DNA from: Paludibacteraceae bacterium
GTDB lineage: Bacteria; Bacteroidota; Bacteroidia; Bacteroidales; Paludibacteraceae
NCBI GenBank assembly: GCA_016302585.1
Contig: JAEDNI010000016.1
Span: 1 to 34,105 of the forward strand
Direction: 5' to 3'
Length of the DNA: 34,105 nt
The translations under genes and the position numbers were made by a program. The notes below the pieces were generated by a model. That model was given only the letters and a program-made list of their open reading frames with translations. It searched no databases and was not told the DNA's origin. Below, in pieces: positions 30,396-34,105 of the stretch; position 1 is the stretch's first letter; each line of letters starts with the position of its first letter.

Positions 30396-31406
30396 TTGAA
30401 GATTTATCGTAACATATTAGTCCTTTTGCTTGTTTGTTTGTTCTTTGTTCCCACGTATGCTCAAAAAGAGGGGAAGAAAGAAACGATCACGACGGAGCAG
30501 GAGCAGCAGTTCACGTACTACTGGTACGCGGCGCGTCAGGCGATTGAGAAAGAGCAGTACGACGAAGCGCTGGCTTTGCTGGAGTTCTGTCGTGCAATTA
30601 AGCCCAATGACGGTCACACACTGACGTTTCTGGGATTGATTTACCAAGGCATGGGACAAGAGGACCGCGCTTTGAAGACTTTTCAGGAAGCCTTCGAGGC
30701 CGACCCCTATGACCAATGGTATCAGTACAGTCGTCTTCTATTGAGTAAGGACGATGCAGAGATGACCCAAACGGGTATACGAGTGCTGGAGAAAGCCTAT
30801 CAGGTGCAGAAAGGCGGGGATAAGAAGAAAAAAGTGGAGCAGAGTCTGCTGAACACGATGTTGAGCGGGTACGTGCATGTGGGCGAATGGAAGAAAGCGC
30901 TGGCGATACAGGATGAGTTAGACCGCGTCACAGGATACGATGCCTACAGCGCCCTCACGCGTTACCGCATCTACGCGATGTGGAACAAGCCCAAGAAAGC
31001 CATCCAAGCCGTAGATACCTATTTGGAAATCGACCCGAATGATGTGCGGTTCTTGGTTTTCCGCTTGGAACTGATGGAGCAAACCGGCGCGAAGATCAAA
31101 GAGCTCTACGCGATGTACGAGCGTATTCTGGCTCTCGACCCGCATAATTTGATGGTAATGAACAACTACGCATATCATTTGGCAACGCATAAGGGCGATC
31201 TAAAAAAAGCAGAACGGATGAGCGCTATCACCATCAAAGAGGAACCACATAACCCGGTTTATCTGGACACCTACGGTTGGATTCTCCACATGCAGGGACA
31301 AGATAACTTAGCGCTCTTCTATCTGGGACGCGCATTGTATAATGTTGGTTCATCCAGTAAGACAAGAGATGAGATTCAAAAACATATCGATAGTATTAAT
31401 AAGTAG
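30396..31406 (+). CDS. Exported tetratricopeptide-repeat protein, TTG start
   Basis: 336 aa. The start is TTG at 30396: it gives a proper signal peptide (MKIYRNILVLLLVCLF, then a cut near AQKEG), and no ATG follows in frame before the TPR region. TPR-like helix pairs begin near 45 (AIEKEQYDEALALLEFCRAI) and repeat through about 320 (ALKTFQEAFEADPYD, AIQAVDTYLEIDPND, LALFYLGRALYNVG). TPRs bind other proteins; here it probably supports an envelope complex with the following genes. It starts 9 nt after dut and overlaps the next gene by 38 nt. Confidence 0.88.
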   Translation: MKIYRNILVLLLVCLFFVPTYAQKEGKKETITTEQEQQFTYYWYAARQAIEKEQYDEALALLEFCRAIKPNDGHTLTFLGLIYQGMGQEDRALKTFQEAFEADPYDQWYQYSRLLLSKDDAEMTQTGIRVLEKAYQVQKGGDKKKKVEQSLLNTMLSGYVHVGEWKKALAIQDELDRVTGYDAYSALTRYRIYAMWNKPKKAIQAVDTYLEIDPNDVRFLVFRLELMEQTGAKIKELYAMYERILALDPHNLMVMNNYAYHLATHKGDLKKAERMSAITIKEEPHNPVYLDTYGWILHMQGQDNLALFYLGRALYNVGSSSKTRDEIQKHIDSINK

Positions 31407-31929
31407 TTGCTTGTTGCTCGTCGGCTGCGGAGTAAGTAAGAAAGCAACAAAGTCCGCCACACCGGTAGAGGAAACGCCGGCATGGCACACCTGTGTCATT
31501 CAGGGAGCTAAAGTGACGGTAACCACCAAGAGCGAACAGGTTTCCGCAAACGTGATCATGCAGACCGTACGCGACTCGATGATTGTCATCAGCGTGATGC
31601 CGATGTTAGGGATCGAGATGGTTCGTTTAGAGGCCACGCCTACGGAGTTGATCGCAATCGACAAAGTGCACGGGCGCTATGCCACTGCCAGTTTCGAGGC
31701 CGTTAACCACCGCCTAACGCCGAAAATGAGTTGGGCTATTCTGCAGCAGATCTGTACAGCCGAACTGCCTACTGGCCCGGAGAACGCACACTTGCAATAC
31801 CTGTACGGCGAAGACGTACCGATTGATATTCAGATCACGTACACACCACGCAAACTGGATGTGCCCGTTAAGGCAAATCGTTTGCGATTGGATAAATACA
31901 TGAAGATAGAACTCGAGAGATGGTTATGA
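31369..31929 (+). CDS. DUF4292 family lipoprotein
   Basis: 186 aa from the ATG at 31369, chosen because it gives MRFKNISIVLISSCLLLVGC with a lipobox at Cys20; an upstream ATG at 31342 would place residues before the signal peptide. The middle (SMIVISVMPMLGIEMVRLEA, then IDKVHGRYATASF) is the DUF4292 pattern of an elongated beta-sheet fold resembling lipid-binding LolA-type proteins. That resemblance is family knowledge, not seen here. It overlaps the TPR gene by 38 nt and the EnvC-like gene by 4 nt (ATGA). Confidence 0.85.
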   Translation: MRFKNISIVLISSCLLLVGCGVSKKATKSATPVEETPAWHTCVIQGAKVTVTTKSEQVSANVIMQTVRDSMIVISVMPMLGIEMVRLEATPTELIAIDKVHGRYATASFEAVNHRLTPKMSWAILQQICTAELPTGPENAHLQYLYGEDVPIDIQITYTPRKLDVPVKANRLRLDKYMKIELERWL

Positions 31930-33113
31930 AAAACCGGATACACATACGACTGTTGGTGATTGGGGCGTTGGCTATCTTCCTCTGTCCGATTCATGCCGAA
32001 AGCGTCAAGGACCTGCAGAAGAAGCAGAAGCGACTGCAGCAGGAGATTGAGCAGACGAACAAAATGCTCAGTCAGACCAAGCGCGACGAGAGCGCTACGC
32101 TGAATAAGTTGAATCTGCTGAATCAGAACATCAAGAACCAACGGAGGCTGATCTCGACGCTCGACAATGAGATTATTGCGCTCAATCGTGAGATGGTCCA
32201 ACTCAGCGGCCGTCGCGACTCTCTGCAACATATCTTAGAGGGGTACAAACTGGACTACGCGCAGTTTATTCGTCAGACGCACTTCGCTCGTGTGCAACAG
32301 TCGCCCTTGCTGTTTGTGCTCAGTAGCGAGAATTTTCAGCAGTTAGTGCGTCGCGCGCGTTACATGCAGGAGTTCGCGCATTTCCGGCAAGAGCAAGTGA
32401 AGCGTATCGAGGCAACACAAGCAGAGATAGACACCCAGAATGCATTGTTGAAAGCGAACAAGAGCGATAAAGAGACGGCCCTCAGTACGCGCAAACGCGA
32501 ACAAGCAAACTTGCAACGCGACGAGCGTAAACAGCAATCGATGTTGACACAGTTGAAGAGCAAAGAGAAAGATCTGAGTACGAAGCTGAAAAAACAACAG
32601 AAGAAAGCGGCGGACCTGAATAAGAAGATCGACGAGATGGTACGTCAACAGGCTGAAAAAGCCTCGAAGACTACGCTGACCAAAGAGCAACAGTTGATAG
32701 CCGGCGGTTTTGAAGCGAACAAAGGTCGTTTACCCTGGCCGGTAGAGAAAGGTATGATCAGCGGGCATTTCGGTAAACAGCAGCACCCCGTCTATTCGCA
32801 AGTGACGATAGACAACAAAGGAATATACATCCAGACCGTGGCAGGTACCAAGGCACGGGCCGTGTATAAAGGCGAAGTGACGAGTTGCTTCATGGTAGCC
32901 GGCACATACGCCGTGATCGTACAGCACGGTAACTACCGCACCGTTTATTCGAACCTCAGTAAGTTGAGCGTCAAACAAGGCGATAAAGTAGAAGCGAAAC
33001 AGTATATCGGAACGATTTTTACTGACGCCGAACAAGACCAGAAAACAGAACTGTATTTTCAAGTATATAAAGATAAAAACGTAGTTAATCCCGAATTATG
33101 GATAACAAAATAG
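31926..33113 (+). CDS. EnvC-like coiled-coil protein with degenerate LytM (M23) domain
   Basis: 395 aa; the ATG at 31926 overlaps the previous stop codon (ATGA), and an ATG 6 nt upstream is possible. After a signal peptide come two long coiled coils (about 28-105 and 150-245) and a C-terminal M23 fold (about 260-395). Catalytic zinc ligands are largely replaced: the HxxxD position reads NKGIYI, the YxHL motif reads YSNL and the HxH motif reads LYFQV; one QHG His remains. This matches EnvC, which does not cut peptidoglycan but activates division amidases. The amidase at 7139-8227 is a natural candidate partner. Confidence 0.9.
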   Translation: MKNRIHIRLLVIGALAIFLCPIHAESVKDLQKKQKRLQQEIEQTNKMLSQTKRDESATLNKLNLLNQNIKNQRRLISTLDNEIIALNREMVQLSGRRDSLQHILEGYKLDYAQFIRQTHFARVQQSPLLFVLSSENFQQLVRRARYMQEFAHFRQEQVKRIEATQAEIDTQNALLKANKSDKETALSTRKREQANLQRDERKQQSMLTQLKSKEKDLSTKLKKQQKKAADLNKKIDEMVRQQAEKASKTTLTKEQQLIAGGFEANKGRLPWPVEKGMISGHFGKQQHPVYSQVTIDNKGIYIQTVAGTKARAVYKGEVTSCFMVAGTYAVIVQHGNYRTVYSNLSKLSVKQGDKVEAKQYIGTIFTDAEQDQKTELYFQVYKDKNVVNPELWITK

Positions 33114-33139
33114 TTAAAAGTTGATAGTTAAAAGGCTTA
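33112..33139 (+). repeat. Degenerate heptamers before the FKBP-like gene
   Basis: AGTTAAA, AGTTGAT, AGTTAAA and AGGCTTA run from the EnvC-like stop codon to the next start codon. Confidence 0.6.
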
Positions 33140-33648
33140 TGAGAAAGTATCTATGCTATAGTTTATTATTGTTCGTTGTTACCCTCGCAGGCTGCAAGGA
33201 GAATAAATGGATCGATTGGAAGACCCAGAATGAGATGTGGTTGGAGAACAACAAGACACAGCCGGGTGTAGTGGTTACATCCACGGGTTTGCAGTATAAG
33301 ATCATTGCCGACCCGACGCCGCAGGATGCGCAACCCAACACGACCAGTACAATTGTTTGCGACTACACGCTAAAGTTGATCAATGGTTACATCGTGGACT
33401 CCAACAAAGGCGTAGCGCTGAGTATGAGTAGTGTCATTCCGGGTTTTGCAGAAGGTTGTCTTAAGATTCATAACAACGGCGACATAGAGTTGTATATCCC
33501 AGCGTATTTAGGATACGACTTCTCGAAGTACGATTCGGATGAATACAACGATGCTGAAGGATACGGCACGGAGGGAACACAAACCTATATCCCGCCCTAC
33601 TCTACGCTAATTTACACGGTTCATATATGCAGCGTTGCCAGCAATTGA
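33139..33648 (+). CDS. FKBP-type peptidyl-prolyl isomerase-like lipoprotein
   Basis: 169 aa from the ATG at 33139; MRKYLCYSLLLFVVTLAGC gives a lipobox with Cys19. The N-terminal part has VVVTSTGLQYKII, typical of Mip/FKBP proteins. The FKBP core has DYTLKLINGYIVDSN and SSVIPGFAEGCLKI, then an altered active-site loop (PAYLGYDFSKYDSDEYNDAE) and a final STLIYTVHI strand. Several canonical aromatic active-site residues are not obvious, so it may bind proteins more than isomerise proline. It overlaps the next gene by 22 nt. Confidence 0.85.
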   Translation: MRKYLCYSLLLFVVTLAGCKENKWIDWKTQNEMWLENNKTQPGVVVTSTGLQYKIIADPTPQDAQPNTTSTIVCDYTLKLINGYIVDSNKGVALSMSSVIPGFAEGCLKIHNNGDIELYIPAYLGYDFSKYDSDEYNDAEGYGTEGTQTYIPPYSTLIYTVHICSVASN

Positions 33649-34105
33649 TATTTTCCGTATTGGCGGCGCTTCTGCTCGTTTCTTGCGAAGGAACAAATTA
33701 CCAAAGCAGCGTTCCGGCGTACCCTGTGCACGCAGTGATTGATACGCGCACAGGGCAGTTCGTGCATTTCCAGCCGACTATTTTTAGTTCCTACGTGCTT
33801 GTAAACCGAGACGGCTATTTTCTGGACGGCCAATTTGTGATACCTCTGGGTGCCACGGACGCTTGCGGGTATGGCGGCATCATTGTGTTTGTGAGTCTGA
33901 GCGGCTATGATGCGTATGACATGGCTTGTCCCCACTGCGCCAGCATCAGTAAACGGGTACCTTGCGATATGGACGGAATATATGCCGTTTGTCCGGAATG
34001 CGGCGAACAATATGACTTAGGATCCGGCACAGCCGTTCCGACCAAGGGTATCGCCCATGAGACCTTACGGCGACTGAACATCATCAATTCAGACGGCAAA
34101 CTGAC
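33627..34105 (+). CDS. Rieske-like lipoprotein (partial, cut by window end)
   Basis: At least 159 codons are open from the ATG at 33627 and continue past the edge. The signal peptide ends in LLLVSC (Cys20). The second half has a Rieske-like pair of loops: CPHC at 101-104 and CPEC at 122-125, followed by GEQYDLGSGTAVP. A classical Rieske protein has CxH and CxxH; here the second His is Cys. The site could hold a [2Fe-2S] cluster with one His, or zinc. It is the last gene visible in the series. Confidence 0.75.
   Translation, partial: MQRCQQLIFSVLAALLLVSCEGTNYQSSVPAYPVHAVIDTRTGQFVHFQPTIFSSYVLVNRDGYFLDGQFVIPLGATDACGYGGIIVFVSLSGYDAYDMACPHCASISKRVPCDMDGIYAVCPECGEQYDLGSGTAVPTKGIAHETLRRLNIINSDGKL

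Overview
The window looks like a chromosomal segment of a Bacteroidales bacterium, probably an uncultured gut-type lineage. The evidence is nine well-supported promoters of the Bacteroidetes type (TTG, exactly 20 bp, TAnnTTTG), few Shine-Dalgarno sequences, a menaquinone methyltransferase, a CarboxypepD_reg TonB receptor paired with a DUF5689 lipoprotein, DUF1573 and DUF4292 proteins, and the order dut - TPR - DUF4292 lipoprotein - EnvC-like protein. Genus cannot be settled from the sequence alone.

Layout. 1-436: three copies of a hairpin repeat that begins like a tRNA 3' end, then a promoter. 437-2391: an outer-membrane barrel protein (+), a Dabb protein (-) and menG (-). 2400-2447: a symmetric divergent promoter shared by menG and groES-groEL (2538-4493). 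4546-8227 (-): dnaA, then an amidase-MCE pair. 8401-21428 (+): a closely packed series rel/spoT - DUF1573 - meaB - dnaB - asnS - TonB receptor - DUF5689 lipoprotein - cvpA - folK. 21430-22662 (-): a truncated sprT remnant and pfkA. 22743-25449: the accessory-looking part, described below. 25450-27372 (-): dnaK. 27608-34105 (+): GH53 endo-galactanase - lipid kinase - dut - TPR - DUF4292 lipoprotein - EnvC-like - FKBP-like lipoprotein - Rieske-like lipoprotein, cut by the window edge.

The most unusual region is 22743-25386. It consists of two modules in the same orientation (minus strand). Each has an array of ~36-nt hairpin units, then a ~205-bp sequence that is nearly the same in both modules and carries a promoter, then a long leader, then one unrelated small gene: a 115-aa basic protein in one, a 226-aa lipoprotein with low GC in the other. 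Terminators precede both modules. The lipoprotein leader shows long-range complementary arms that look like a structured RNA. This could be a modular promoter/leader system that carries exchangeable genes; that interpretation is inference.

Smaller signals: short tandem repeats of period 7 (or 8) fill at least seven gene-gene junctions; an inverted repeat built on TTTGGCA is shared almost exactly between the groES leader and the region upstream of dnaK; and four GTTTAT words at 19-20-nt spacing alternate with small hairpins at the 3' end of dnaK. No tRNA, rRNA, CRISPR array, transposase or integrase was found.
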